The position numbers and the translations under genes were made by a program. This document shows, piece after piece, positions 30,517-39,003 of a DNA stretch of 48,512 nt; position 1 is the stretch's first letter; each line of letters opens with the position of its first letter. The notes under the pieces are model-generated. The model was not told the origin of the DNA. It was given only the letters and a program-made list of their open reading frames with translations, and did no database searches. The stretch spans positions 1-48,512 of the forward strand of contig CAMCWM010000015.1 of assembly GCA_945882215.1 (NCBI GenBank). The letters are read 5' to 3'. The DNA comes from Akkermansia muciniphila. GTDB lineage: Bacteria > Verrucomicrobiota > Verrucomicrobiia > Verrucomicrobiales > Verrucomicrobiaceae.

Positions 30517-31887
30517 TCAGTGCGGAAGGCCAAAGAGATAATAAGCCGCGCACAGCAGCGCCAGAACGATCATGCCAGCGTTCAATTCACGCGCACGGCC
30601 GGCGGCGATCTTCAGCAGCGGATGCACCACCAGACCTGCCGTGAGGCCGTTGGCGATGTTGTAGGTGAAGAGCATCATCACGATCGTCACGAAGGCCGGA
30701 ACCCACTCCGTGAGATCATCAAAGTCGATCCGTCGCACCGAGCCGACCATCAGCACGCCCACGGCGATCAAAGCCGGGCCGTAGGCGAAACGAAGCTGCT
30801 GCAGCGGCTCGATTAGTGGGATGAAGAACAACGAACCCGCGAACAACGCGGCCGTGACGAGCGCCGCGAGCCCCGTGCGCGCACCTTCGCTGATGCCGGT
30901 GGCGGATTCGATGTAAGCACCGCTTGTCGAGGTGCCGACCACGCCGCTGAACATGCACGTCAGCGCATCGACAAGCATGGGACGCTCCACCTGCGGAAAA
31001 TTGCCCTTCTCATCCAGCAGATCCGCCGCCGCGCCGAGTCCGGTCAGCGTGCCAAGCGTGTCGAGGAAGCTCATCAGGAACAAGGTGAGCAGCACCGGCA
31101 GGAAACTGAGCTTCATCACGCTCGTGATGTCCAGTTTGAAGGCGATCTGGCTCAAATCGTAATCGCCGGTGAATGGCAGCGCCGCGATGGCCTTCGGCGC
31201 ATGACCAAAGCCGAGCGCTCCTCCGATCAACGCCGTCACCACGATGCCGATGAGCAACGCTCCGCGCGTTTTTCGAATCATGAGCACCGTCATCAGCACA
31301 AAGCCTCCAATCGCCAGCAGCACCTGCGGATCTCGCAGATTCCCAATCTTCACCGGAACCGCAGGAGCCACAAAGAGGCTGTGCGCGTCGGTTTGCAGCG
31401 CCTGTGCGGGCATTCCGGCCACGAAACTCGTCACGATGCCGGTTTCGTAGAGTCCGATGAAAGCCAGAAACAAACCGATGCCGACTGCAAAGCTGTGCTT
31501 GAGCCCCACCGGCACCGAATTGGCCAGCCAGCGGCGAATGCCTAGCAGTGTGATGATCAGAAACAGCACTCCGCTCACAAACACAGCTCCCAGCCGCTGC
31601 TCCCAGCCAATCCCGAGCGCTGCGAGGCCAAAGGCGATGAAGGCGTTCTCGCCCATGTAAGGTGCGACTGCGATGGGCCGGTTCGCGATCAGACCCATCA
31701 ACACGCAACCCACTGCCGCCGTCAGAATCGTCGCCACGGTGCTCGGTCCCACCGGAATGCCCGCAAACGACAGAATCGCCGGATTCACCACCATGATGTA
31801 GGCCATCGTGATGAAGGTGGTCACCCCGCCAATAACCTCGGCGTGGATCGAAGATCCTCGTTCACGCAGCTTGAAAAAGGCTTCCAT
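30517..31887 (-). CDS. NCS2 family purine permease (AzgA/GhxP-like)
   Basis: A 456-residue membrane protein with 12-14 helices. Family marks: GGVTTFITMAYIMVVNPAIL, VGCVLMGLIANRPIAVAPYMGENAFIAF (the substrate-site TM3), LKHSFAVGIGLFLAFIGL, LLTLFLMSFLDTLGTLTGLG and GTSTSGAYIESATGI. These are typical of AzgA-like adenine/guanine/hypoxanthine:H+ symporters. Which base it takes is not readable. It is divergent from the sulfatase, with a 116-bp spacer holding both promoters. Confidence 0.92.
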   Translation of the reverse strand: MEAFFKLRERGSSIHAEVIGGVTTFITMAYIMVVNPAILSFAGIPVGPSTVATILTAAVGCVLMGLIANRPIAVAPYMGENAFIAFGLAALGIGWEQRLGAVFVSGVLFLIITLLGIRRWLANSVPVGLKHSFAVGIGLFLAFIGLYETGIVTSFVAGMPAQALQTDAHSLFVAPAVPVKIGNLRDPQVLLAIGGFVLMTVLMIRKTRGALLIGIVVTALIGGALGFGHAPKAIAALPFTGDYDLSQIAFKLDITSVMKLSFLPVLLTLFLMSFLDTLGTLTGLGAAADLLDEKGNFPQVERPMLVDALTCMFSGVVGTSTSGAYIESATGISEGARTGLAALVTAALFAGSLFFIPLIEPLQQLRFAYGPALIAVGVLMVGSVRRIDFDDLTEWVPAFVTIVMMLFTYNIANGLTAGLVVHPLLKIAAGRARELNAGMIVLALLCAAYYLFGLPH

Positions 31888-32003
31888 GATGCGGCAGAGA
31901 GGAGCGCGGACGCGTGAGACCGCAAATTCAAATCACATCCCCTGCCCTGTCGGCCTGTTTTGCCCGCAATTCCGCCTCACACATCACCGTTCCCAGCGCC
32001 GTC

Positions 32004-33929
32004 ATGATCCGCATCACACTATTCCTCCTCTTCGCTCTGAGCCCTTCGCTCTTTGCGGCGAAGCCCAATGTTGTCCTCTTCCTCGTCGATGACATGGGTT
32101 GGATGGACTGTGGCGTTTACGGCTCGAAGTATTATGAGACGCCGCACATCGACCGCTTCGCGAAGCGTGCCATGCGGTTCTCAAACGCGTATGCGCAGCC
32201 ACTGTGCTCGCCGACGCGGGCGAGCATCCTGAGCGGGCAGTACACCGCGCGGCACGGCATCACGACTGCGAGCGGGCATCAGCCGCCACAACCTGCAGGG
32301 CATGTGTTTTTGAAGGAATCGGCATCAGCGAATGCACCAATGCTGACGCCGGAGAGCAAAAACTACCTCGAACCTTCGCAGATCACACTGGCGGAGACGT
32401 TGAAAGGGGCGGGCTATCGCACGGCGCACATTGGGAAGTGGCACCTCGGCCTCACGCAGCCGCATTGGCCGGAGCAGCAGGGCTTCGAGGTCGCGTTTCA
32501 TTGTCATCCTGATCCGGGGCCGCCGGGAGAGTACTTTTCGCCCTATGGAGTGACCGCGGAAGGCAACCCGACGGCGAAGGCACGAGTCGGCACGATCACC
32601 GACGGACCTGAAGGCGAATACATCGTGGACCGTCAGGCAGCGGAGGCGGTGAAGTTCATCGAAGCGAGCAAAGGCGGGCCGTTTTTCCTCAACCTCTGGT
32701 GCTATGGCGTGCATGGACCCTGGGGGCACAAGGTGGAATACACGAAGTACTTCGCGGCGAAGAAGGACCCCAGCGGCAGGCAGGGCAATCCGATCATGGC
32801 GTCCATGCTCAAGAGCGTGGACGAATGTTTCGGCCGCATTCTCAATGAACTCGACAAGCAGGGCATCGCTGAAAACACGATCATCATTTTCACCTCTGAC
32901 AACGGTGGCAACGCCCACAGCAACGTGCCCGGTTCGGGCAAAACGGAGGCGGCGGAGAAGAACAAGAGCGAGTTCCTGGCCGACTGGCGCAAGTGGGCCG
33001 GGGATCAGCCACCGACACTGAACACACCTCTGCGCGACGGCAAGGGCACGCTCTACGAAGGTGGCACGCGTGTGCCGCTGATGTGGGCGTGGGCGGGCAA
33101 GATCCAGCCCGGCAGCTTGAGCGAGGCGATTGTGGGACCGATCGATGTGTATCCGACGGTGATCGACCTGCTCGGCATCGCCAAGCCTGAGAAACAGGTC
33201 TTTGACGGCGTGAGCTATGCGAAGGTGCTCAAGGGCGAGGGCGCGCCCAAACGCACCGCCTACTTCAACTACCATCCGCATGCGGGAGCGAACAAGGCCG
33301 GCGGTGTGTGGGTGCGCAGCGGCGACTTCAAACTGCTGCGCTGGTTTGGCAACCCGGGCACGCACGAACTCTACAACCTGCGCGAGGGCATCAGCGAGGC
33401 GAACGACCTCAGTGCGAAGATGCCCGACAAGGTGAAGGAGCTTGATGCGCTCATCGACGCTTTCCTCAGCGACACCGCTGCCACATATCCGCGCCCGAAT
33501 CCGGCCTACAAGCCGGTGGCGGCCAAAATCAAACCGGCAAACACCGATCCGCTCGACAACTGGAAGGAACGCGGCTGCAAGGCAACGATCACCAATGGCA
33601 TTCTGAGCATGAAAGCCACCGGCAAGCCCGGCAATGCGTTCCTCGGCCACGGCATGGCCAAATTGACCGGCCCGGCAACTGTGAAAATGCGGGTGCGCAG
33701 TCAAACAGGCGGCGCTGGCAGGATCGAGTCGCTCCCTAACGCCTCGGCTGACCCAAGCGTCGTACATTCAGCGCCGCTGGAGATCAAATCAGGCGACTGG
33801 CAGGAGTTGAAAGTCGAACTCATGAACAAAGGTCCGCTCGGCACGATGCGCGTGTATTTGCCGGATGCGGAGATCGATTTCATCGAAGTCGCGCCCGCGA
33901 ATGGAAAAGCGCAACGCTGGGACTTTTGA
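32004..33929 (+). CDS. Secreted type I sulfatase (arylsulfatase A-like) with C-terminal beta domain
   Basis: A 641-residue protein from ATG 32004 with signal peptide (LFA|AKP). Metal-binding Asp29/Asp30 lie in FLVDDMGWMD. The active-site Cys68 in LCSPTRASILSGQY fits C-x-P-x-R and would be matured to formylglycine; no maturase gene is in the window. GKWHLGLTQPHWPEQQGF and FTSDNGGN confirm the family. Residues about 515-641 are a separate beta-sandwich-like region (DNWKERGCKATITNG, then KMRVRSQTGGAGRI) that may bind carbohydrate. Likely removes sulfate from polysaccharides outside the cytoplasm. The Dabb gene follows after 19 bp. Confidence 0.92.
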   Translation: MIRITLFLLFALSPSLFAAKPNVVLFLVDDMGWMDCGVYGSKYYETPHIDRFAKRAMRFSNAYAQPLCSPTRASILSGQYTARHGITTASGHQPPQPAGHVFLKESASANAPMLTPESKNYLEPSQITLAETLKGAGYRTAHIGKWHLGLTQPHWPEQQGFEVAFHCHPDPGPPGEYFSPYGVTAEGNPTAKARVGTITDGPEGEYIVDRQAAEAVKFIEASKGGPFFLNLWCYGVHGPWGHKVEYTKYFAAKKDPSGRQGNPIMASMLKSVDECFGRILNELDKQGIAENTIIIFTSDNGGNAHSNVPGSGKTEAAEKNKSEFLADWRKWAGDQPPTLNTPLRDGKGTLYEGGTRVPLMWAWAGKIQPGSLSEAIVGPIDVYPTVIDLLGIAKPEKQVFDGVSYAKVLKGEGAPKRTAYFNYHPHAGANKAGGVWVRSGDFKLLRWFGNPGTHELYNLREGISEANDLSAKMPDKVKELDALIDAFLSDTAATYPRPNPAYKPVAAKIKPANTDPLDNWKERGCKATITNGILSMKATGKPGNAFLGHGMAKLTGPATVKMRVRSQTGGAGRIESLPNASADPSVVHSAPLEIKSGDWQELKVELMNKGPLGTMRVYLPDAEIDFIEVAPANGKAQRWDF

Positions 33930-33948
33930 GATCGTTGGTTCTCATCGC

Positions 33949-34245
33949 ATGATCCGCCACACCGTTGCCTTTCGTCTCAAACACGCGCCCGGCTCCGCCG
34001 CCGAGCGTGATTTTCTTCAAGCCGCCTGCGAACTCGCGAAGATCGCAGGCGTGCAGAAGTTTGAGTGCCTGCGCCAGACGAGCGCCAAGGCTCCCTTCAC
34101 CTTCGGACTCTCGATGGAGTTCGCGGACGCGGAGGCCTATGCCTTCTACAGCAATCATCCCGATCACACCGGCTTCGTGCAGCAGCGCTGGATTCCAGAA
34201 GTGGCCGAGTTCATGGAGATCGACTATGTGCCACACACGCCCTGA
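33949..34245 (+). CDS. Dabb (stress-responsive A/B barrel) domain protein
   Basis: A 98-residue protein from ATG 33949, starting MIRHTVAFRLKHAPGSAAERDFL, the usual Dabb beginning (I-R-H-x-V-x-F-K/R). It continues with VQKFECLRQTSAKAPFTFGLSMEF and HPDHTGFVQQRWIPEV, typical of the C-terminal half. Dabb proteins form dimeric ferredoxin-like barrels of varied or unknown function. Only 19 bp separate it from the sulfatase stop, so co-transcription is likely. Confidence 0.9.
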   Translation: MIRHTVAFRLKHAPGSAAERDFLQAACELAKIAGVQKFECLRQTSAKAPFTFGLSMEFADAEAYAFYSNHPDHTGFVQQRWIPEVAEFMEIDYVPHTP

Positions 34246-34253
34246 AGACGGGG

Positions 34254-37200
34254 TCACAACCACTGCGCGAGCGCCTGCCAAAGACCGCCCACACCAAGAG
34301 CGCCGAGCAGCCAGTAGAGCGCCTTCATGACGGGTTGTTCGGAGAACGGGACGAACGCACCGCGACTGAGGCTGTTGATCTCCTTGAGCAGCCTGGCAGC
34401 GGCGGAGTCATCGACCAGCACGGAATAGCGCTGGCGCACCTCGGCCACGGCCTTTCCACGCAGCATTTCAGCGGCTCCACGCACACGGGCGGCGCCGAGG
34501 ATGACGAGCAGGACGACGAGGATGTAGATGACGATGACCGCCGAATGCCAGCTCCAGGCGTCGAAACGGTTCATGCGGGCCATGATGAGCAGCGCGAGGA
34601 TGTAGAACGGGAAGAAGGTGAGCCGGCCGACGTCGCGCGTCCAGTCGGCGACCATCTCGAGGTCGATGAAGTCGCGCAGATTATCGGCATGCAGCCGGGA
34701 TTTGCGGTGGGCACGCAGCATTTCCTGCGGCCAGTCGCTTTTGCCACGGCTGAACCATTGGATGAAGACACGGTTGAGCCAGAGCATGTCCACCACAAAA
34801 GCGGCGAGCCAGAGCAGGGCGGCGAGGGAGAGATTGTCGAGCCACCAGTCGATGCGGCGGGCATCAGCACCGCGCACGGGCGAGAGCGTGTCGCCAAGAA
34901 GATGCAGCAGGAGACATGCGCCTGAAAAAAGCAGCGTGGCAATGACGAGAGAGCGCGTGATGCGGGCGGTGATGGAGTTGCTGAGGCGGTATTCGGACCA
35001 AAGCTGCACCGGGTGAACAATGCTCTCGGCTCCCTGCCGCGTGGTGAGCACACTGCTCGTTTTCCAGAACAGGAACATGCTCTTCAGCCACTCGAGCGGC
35101 GAGCGGCGCTGTGGCGGCGCGTCATCACGGAGTTCTCCGCCAAAGTAACGGGCGCGCAACTGATGCGTGCTTTCCGAAAGCATCGCGCAGGCCTTGAGGA
35201 TGAGATACAGCGTGAGCAAGACCGCCGTGAGGCGGAAGGCCTGGGCGGGCCAGGCGCTGATGCCAGCAGTGAACAGCAAGGGCTCTCCCCCTTTCCATTC
35301 AGGCCATTTCGCCCACCAGGACTCGATCCGCCAGAACACAAAGACCATGATGACGAAAATCATCACCGGTGATTTGGCGATCTTGGGCAGCGCGCGCCGC
35401 CATTCCGTTTTCACACGGTACTTGCCAAGGACGAGCCCGAGGCCAGGAAGCCAGCTCACAACCATCCAACCAAGCCAGGCGGTGAGCAGGATGCCGCCGA
35501 TCCACCAGGCCTGGGCGGAGCGTTCATCCAATTCCCACCATGTGCGGGTCTCCGTCTGCGGGTGCAGTTTGATCTTTTCGGAGAAGAGCGAGAGGTCGTG
35601 CGGCTCGCTGCGCCCGATCTCAAACAGGCGCACGGCAGCGGTGCTGCGCAAGGGGGCGAATTCAGCCGGAGCCACCGCGCCCGTGGCGGCGAGCGTGGCG
35701 GCATACACGGAGGTCTGGTAGCTGTCACGGAACGGCAGCTTGCCCATTTGATAGGGGTTGGCCAGCGTGACGCCATAGGGCGAGCCGATGATGAGATTGC
35801 GCGTGGTGCGCAGCTCATCACGCTGCCAAAGCCAGGCGTCCAGGTTGTTGGTGAAGAACTGGGTGCGCGGCAGGCGTGGACGCAGAGCGCGCAGGATCCA
35901 CAGCTTGTCATAAACATCCCCGCCGAGCACTCCCACGGCCACCAGGCCTGCCCCGCCACGGCGGGTGATGTTTTCATCGAGCTCCTCAAGCTGCGCCGCG
36001 AGACGCCGCAACGCGTCCGCCTGGTTCATTCCGATGGGAACTTCGTCGGGCGCGTATTTCGAATCTCCCTTGCCTGCCGGGGAGCCCTTGTCAGCCGAGG
36101 TCGAGGCTGTGTCACCGCTGAAGCGGCCGTCAAGGCCGCGTGGAAAGTTGATCCAGTGCCAGCGTGTGTTCTTCTGGTTGAATTTCTTCTTCACATTCTC
36201 ACCGGTCATCGTCTCCATGAAAGTGAGCGGCAGTTCGCGGCCGTAGGAGGTGTCGTATTCGGAGATGATCGCCACATCGCCAAAGTGGGCGTCTCCGCCG
36301 GCGGTCCTGCGCGGAGTGAGACCGCGGCGTTCGAGTTCATTCACCAGCGCCTCCGCCACATGGTCGTCCGTGGTGAGGCTGCGCAGAAAGGTGGGGGTTG
36401 GCGGCGCCTGCCGCGGATCGAGAGCCTGCGCCATCAAATCATCCAGGCGCTTTTCAGCGGCCAGCACAGGATCGACCTGCCCGGTTATCTCAGGCACACC
36501 AGCGCCTGACAGACGCAGCAGAGCTTCCGCCGAGGCGGTGGCCCAAGGCGAGATCATGCGCAGCGGCCCTGGCCATTGATCCTCACGCCATTGGGGCTTT
36601 GCCGCCGCCTCCCCCACGAAAATGGCGAGGTTGTCTGTGGAATGCGGGCCCAGCAGGAGGATTTCGAGATTCTGCGCCTTCAACTCTTCTGTCTGCTCGG
36701 ACCCTATGCGCCGTGGATGACCGTGCAGGAGACGATGCAGGGCCGTGCGAACGGTTGAAAGGGGCCGGCCGCCCAATGCATCGCCACGCAGCCACAGAAT
36801 GCCAATCGAGTTGTATGCGGGATCATTCACGGCTGAGATGCGCGAGGACGCTTTGAACCATTCAAAGACCACATCCAGTGAGGATGTGGCTGCGGGTGCC
36901 GGCTGCGGCGGCGCGGGTGGCACCGCAGGAGCTGTGACTGCCGCATCCGCAATTGGGAGCACGGGCAGTTTGAGCTGCGGCAGCGGCCACGGAGACAGAC
37001 GACAGCATTCCAGGCTTCCTCCATGCTCCGGCACATAGCCCGAAGATGCCAGACCCGCCGCCACCGCCGCGCGCGCACGGCTGCGGTGCTCGATCGAGGC
37101 CATGTCCGAGCCGGGACGCAGCAGCACAGGCAGGAGCAGCACGCGTGAATTCGCGGCAGGCCGTTTCTGCAAACGGTCGCGCAACTCCAAAAAGAAGCCC

Positions 37201-37481
37201 CATGGTGAATGCACCTGCACTTCACTGCCAGGATTGAAGCCCTCCTTTTCAGGCCTGACAAGTTTCGCACGGCTCAGCGCGCGAAGCGGATCCTCGCCCG
37301 GCGCGGCATCAAACTTGTGCGTGTCACCCGGCACCACCGAAGGCGTGGAGTGCTCCACCGGCCTACGAGGCACGAGAGGCTCGTAATTCAGCAGCACCGC
37401 GCCCGCCAGGGCGGTGATCACCGCCAGGGCGCCGGGCAGAGGGATCGAGGAGAGGATGGTTTTCTTCGCGTCGTCAGGCAT
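34254..37481 (-). CDS. Large multidomain membrane protein of unknown function
   Basis: A 1075-residue protein. One helix near 14-32 anchors an extracytoplasmic region of some 600 residues. It includes a Pro/Ala linker (about 180-200) and a part near 515 reading GVLGGDVYDKLWILRALRP, FFTNNLDAWLWQRDEL and NLIIGSPYGVTL, which looks like an alternating beta/alpha (periplasmic-binding-like) fold. The C-terminal half has about eight helices (near 655, 705, 750, 850, 885, 960, 985, 1060) with Trp-rich loops. I recall similar 'DVYDKL ... LRP ... FFT' proteins as uncharacterised in Proteobacteria, unverified. Stands alone; no operon partner. Confidence 0.8.
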   Translation of the reverse strand: MPDDAKKTILSSIPLPGALAVITALAGAVLLNYEPLVPRRPVEHSTPSVVPGDTHKFDAAPGEDPLRALSRAKLVRPEKEGFNPGSEVQVHSPWGFFLELRDRLQKRPAANSRVLLLPVLLRPGSDMASIEHRSRARAAVAAGLASSGYVPEHGGSLECCRLSPWPLPQLKLPVLPIADAAVTAPAVPPAPPQPAPAATSSLDVVFEWFKASSRISAVNDPAYNSIGILWLRGDALGGRPLSTVRTALHRLLHGHPRRIGSEQTEELKAQNLEILLLGPHSTDNLAIFVGEAAAKPQWREDQWPGPLRMISPWATASAEALLRLSGAGVPEITGQVDPVLAAEKRLDDLMAQALDPRQAPPTPTFLRSLTTDDHVAEALVNELERRGLTPRRTAGGDAHFGDVAIISEYDTSYGRELPLTFMETMTGENVKKKFNQKNTRWHWINFPRGLDGRFSGDTASTSADKGSPAGKGDSKYAPDEVPIGMNQADALRRLAAQLEELDENITRRGGAGLVAVGVLGGDVYDKLWILRALRPRLPRTQFFTNNLDAWLWQRDELRTTRNLIIGSPYGVTLANPYQMGKLPFRDSYQTSVYAATLAATGAVAPAEFAPLRSTAAVRLFEIGRSEPHDLSLFSEKIKLHPQTETRTWWELDERSAQAWWIGGILLTAWLGWMVVSWLPGLGLVLGKYRVKTEWRRALPKIAKSPVMIFVIMVFVFWRIESWWAKWPEWKGGEPLLFTAGISAWPAQAFRLTAVLLTLYLILKACAMLSESTHQLRARYFGGELRDDAPPQRRSPLEWLKSMFLFWKTSSVLTTRQGAESIVHPVQLWSEYRLSNSITARITRSLVIATLLFSGACLLLHLLGDTLSPVRGADARRIDWWLDNLSLAALLWLAAFVVDMLWLNRVFIQWFSRGKSDWPQEMLRAHRKSRLHADNLRDFIDLEMVADWTRDVGRLTFFPFYILALLIMARMNRFDAWSWHSAVIVIYILVVLLVILGAARVRGAAEMLRGKAVAEVRQRYSVLVDDSAAARLLKEINSLSRGAFVPFSEQPVMKALYWLLGALGVGGLWQALAQWL

Positions 37482-37581
37482 GTGCGCGGCCGGGTTGAAG
37501 CCGCCAACGTGCTAGCGGGAACCAGATGAAAAGGCCAGCACAAAACATGCGGTCCTGCGTGACTCACTGAACGACAATGGC

Positions 37582-37620
37582 AAAAAAGCGCCGCGCCTGG
37601 TCGAGACCGGGCGCGGCGTC
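37582..37620 (-). terminator. Intrinsic terminator of the SWIB gene
   Basis: The minus strand forms a GC-rich stem of about 13 bp (37620-37607 with 37600-37588, one G-T wobble or mismatch) around a TCTCGA loop, followed by a run of six T (37587-37582). It begins about 20 bp after the SWIB stop codon. It is a textbook rho-independent signal. Confidence 0.85.
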
Positions 37621-37639
37621 GTGGAATTCAGGAGTAGAA

Positions 37640-37960
37640 TTAGCCGATGTGCTTGGAGACCAGCTTGGTCATCTCAAACATCGTCACCGTCTTCTTGCCA
37701 CCAAACACAGCCTTCAATGCGTCATCGGCATTGATGTTGCGCTTGTTCTTGGCGTCCTGGAGACCGTTCTTCTTGATGTAGTCCCAGAGCTTCTTCGTGA
37801 TCTGACCACGGGGAGCAGGTTTGGTACCGACGACGACTCCGAGAATCGCGTCAGGCTGCACCGGCTTCATCAGGGCTGGATTAGGCTTACGTTTGGCTGC
37901 GGGCTTCTTGGCAGCTTTTTTGGCTGCTGGTTTGGATTTGGTTGCTGCTTTCTTGGCCAT
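37640..37960 (-). CDS. SWIB/MDM2-domain protein with histone H1-like basic N-terminus
   Basis: A 106-residue protein. Residues 1-30 are Lys/Ala/Pro-rich repeats (MAKKAATKSKPAAKKAAKK), like the tail of histone H1 or bacterial H1-like proteins. Residues about 34-106 form a SWIB domain (GTKPAPRGQITKKLWDYIKKNGLQD, NINADDALKAVFGGKKTVTMFEM), the fold of eukaryotic chromatin-remodelling subunits. It has no signal peptide. Bacterial SWIB proteins occur mainly in the Chlamydiae/Verrucomicrobia group; a nucleoid or transcription role is assumed. It has its own promoter and terminator, so it is monocistronic. Confidence 0.92.
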   Translation of the reverse strand: MAKKAATKSKPAAKKAAKKPAAKRKPNPALMKPVQPDAILGVVVGTKPAPRGQITKKLWDYIKKNGLQDAKNKRNINADDALKAVFGGKKTVTMFEMTKLVSKHIG

Positions 37961-37992
37961 AGTGTTGTTGGCGGCTGTTGCCGTAAGAGCAG

Positions 37993-38020
37993 GTTATGTG
38001 AGCGCCCTGCGGAGCGTCAA
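37993..38020 (-). promoter_or_regulatory. Sigma-70-like promoter of the SWIB gene
   Basis: Minus strand TTGACG (38020-38015), 16-bp spacer, CATAAC (37998-37993). The start codon is about 33 bp downstream, leaving a short leader. This is the clearest -35/-10 pair of the window. A hairpin of CGCAAA (38021-38026) with TTTGCG (38038-38043) lies directly upstream and could bind a regulator. Confidence 0.6.
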
Positions 38021-38072
38021 CGCAAATTTCATCAATCTTTGCGGTTGTTTCCCTGCGCAGCACCGTTCCTGC

Positions 38073-38108
38073 CACCCGGATCAGGTGCCTGACCGATGGT
38101 GTTTTTTT
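38073..38108 (+). terminator. Orphan intrinsic terminator on plus strand
   Basis: CACC CGG A TCAGG (38073-38085), loop TG, CCTGA CCG AT GGTG (38088-38101), followed by seven T (38102-38108): a 12-bp interrupted stem with a U tail. No plus-strand CDS precedes it; the nearest upstream plus-strand gene lies before the large minus-strand gene at 34254-37481. It may end an unannotated small RNA starting near 37990-38040 that would overlap the SWIB promoter. Confidence 0.6.
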
Positions 38109-38355
38109 ACGCACACGCGAGCATGCGCATTGCGCTCAACAAGCCGGCTAACAGAGAGTCAATAGACCAATCCATCATTCTGCTGTCCGACTGGATTATG
38201 CAAAATCACAAACCGTGCTGATTGCAGTATGAAATCAACGTCAATGGAGCGTCTTGAACTCGGCTGTCATTTGATGAGTCACGCCATCGCCCCATCAGGC
38301 CGTCCCGTGATCTCGCAGGTAGTCATGGGTTCAAACCTGGATAAACAGGGCATCG

Positions 38356-39003
38356 CTAAACTTTCGTCTGGCTTTCCACCCACTGCACGGCGTAACGGAC
38401 CAATGCCGCGCCATCGGTGATGCCGAGCTTCTCCTTGATGTGAGCCCGATGCGCCTCGACGGTGCGCGCGCTGATGCTGAGCTGCACGGCGATGTTCTTG
38501 GTGGCCACTCCTTTGCCGACAAGAGCGAGTATTTCCAGCTCGCGGTCAGTGAGCGAGTCCATGCCGGTGGCTTTGGAGCGTGATATGCCGGTGACCTGCT
38601 CCAGCATGCGGGCATTGAGAGTTTCGCTGACGTAAAGGCCGCCGGAGAGAACTTTATGGATGGCGGTGATGAGATGATCCGCAGCCTCCTCCTTCATCAC
38701 ATAGCCGCGCGCTCCGGCGCGAAGTGAACGCTCACCATAAAGTGATTCATCATGCATGGAGAGCACAAGGCACTGTGTGGCAGGATGCGCGGCGCGGATG
38801 TCTTTGACGAGTTCGAGACCGTTTTTGTCCGGGAGCGTCAAATCGATGATGGCGAGGTCGGGTTTGAGCTTGCCGACGACTTCAAGCCCCTCTCGCGCGC
38901 TGCCGGCATCGCCACAAACATCAAGTCCTTCCTCTGCGCGGACGAGCTGCGCAAGGCCATGACGCATGATGGGGTGGTCGTCGATGAGGACGACGCGTTT
39001 CAC
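38356..39003 (-). CDS. NarL/FixJ-family response regulator
   Basis: A 215-residue regulator starting at GTG 39003, which overlaps the kinase stop as GTGA; an ATG at 39033 would add ten residues without family similarity. Receiver domain: Asp8/Asp9, phospho-acceptor Asp54 in IIDLTLPD, Ser82, Lys104. LuxR-type helix-turn-helix at about 148-208 (LTDRELEILALVGKGVATKNIAVQ). It is the likely output of the adjacent PAS kinase and would control transcription in response to its signal. Confidence 0.93.
   Translation of the reverse strand: MKRVVLIDDHPIMRHGLAQLVRAEEGLDVCGDAGSAREGLEVVGKLKPDLAIIDLTLPDKNGLELVKDIRAAHPATQCLVLSMHDESLYGERSLRAGARGYVMKEEAADHLITAIHKVLSGGLYVSETLNARMLEQVTGISRSKATGMDSLTDRELEILALVGKGVATKNIAVQLSISARTVEAHRAHIKEKLGITDGAALVRYAVQWVESQTKV

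Larger units (their letters stand above)
37961..38355. other. 395-bp intergenic region between SWIB and NarL-type regulator
   Basis: Contains the SWIB promoter, the hairpin at 38021-38043 and a plus-strand terminator at 38073-38108. The rest (38109-38355) is AT-richer and shows no ORF with supporting features. It lies upstream of SWIB and downstream of the NarL-type gene on the minus strand. No tRNA fits. Confidence 0.6.

Noticed and set aside
32325..33767. 480-codon open frame on the minus strand
   Set aside because: Opposite the sulfatase, which has an intact active site; the minus-strand product has no family features.
38325..38350. tRNA-like T-loop (GGGTTCAAACC)
   Set aside because: The flanking bases do not pair as a T stem and no acceptor, D or anticodon arm fits around it.
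38229..38420. 63-codon plus-strand ORF downstream of the NarL-type regulator
   Set aside because: No ribosome binding site, signal or family feature; it overlaps the 3' end of the regulator.
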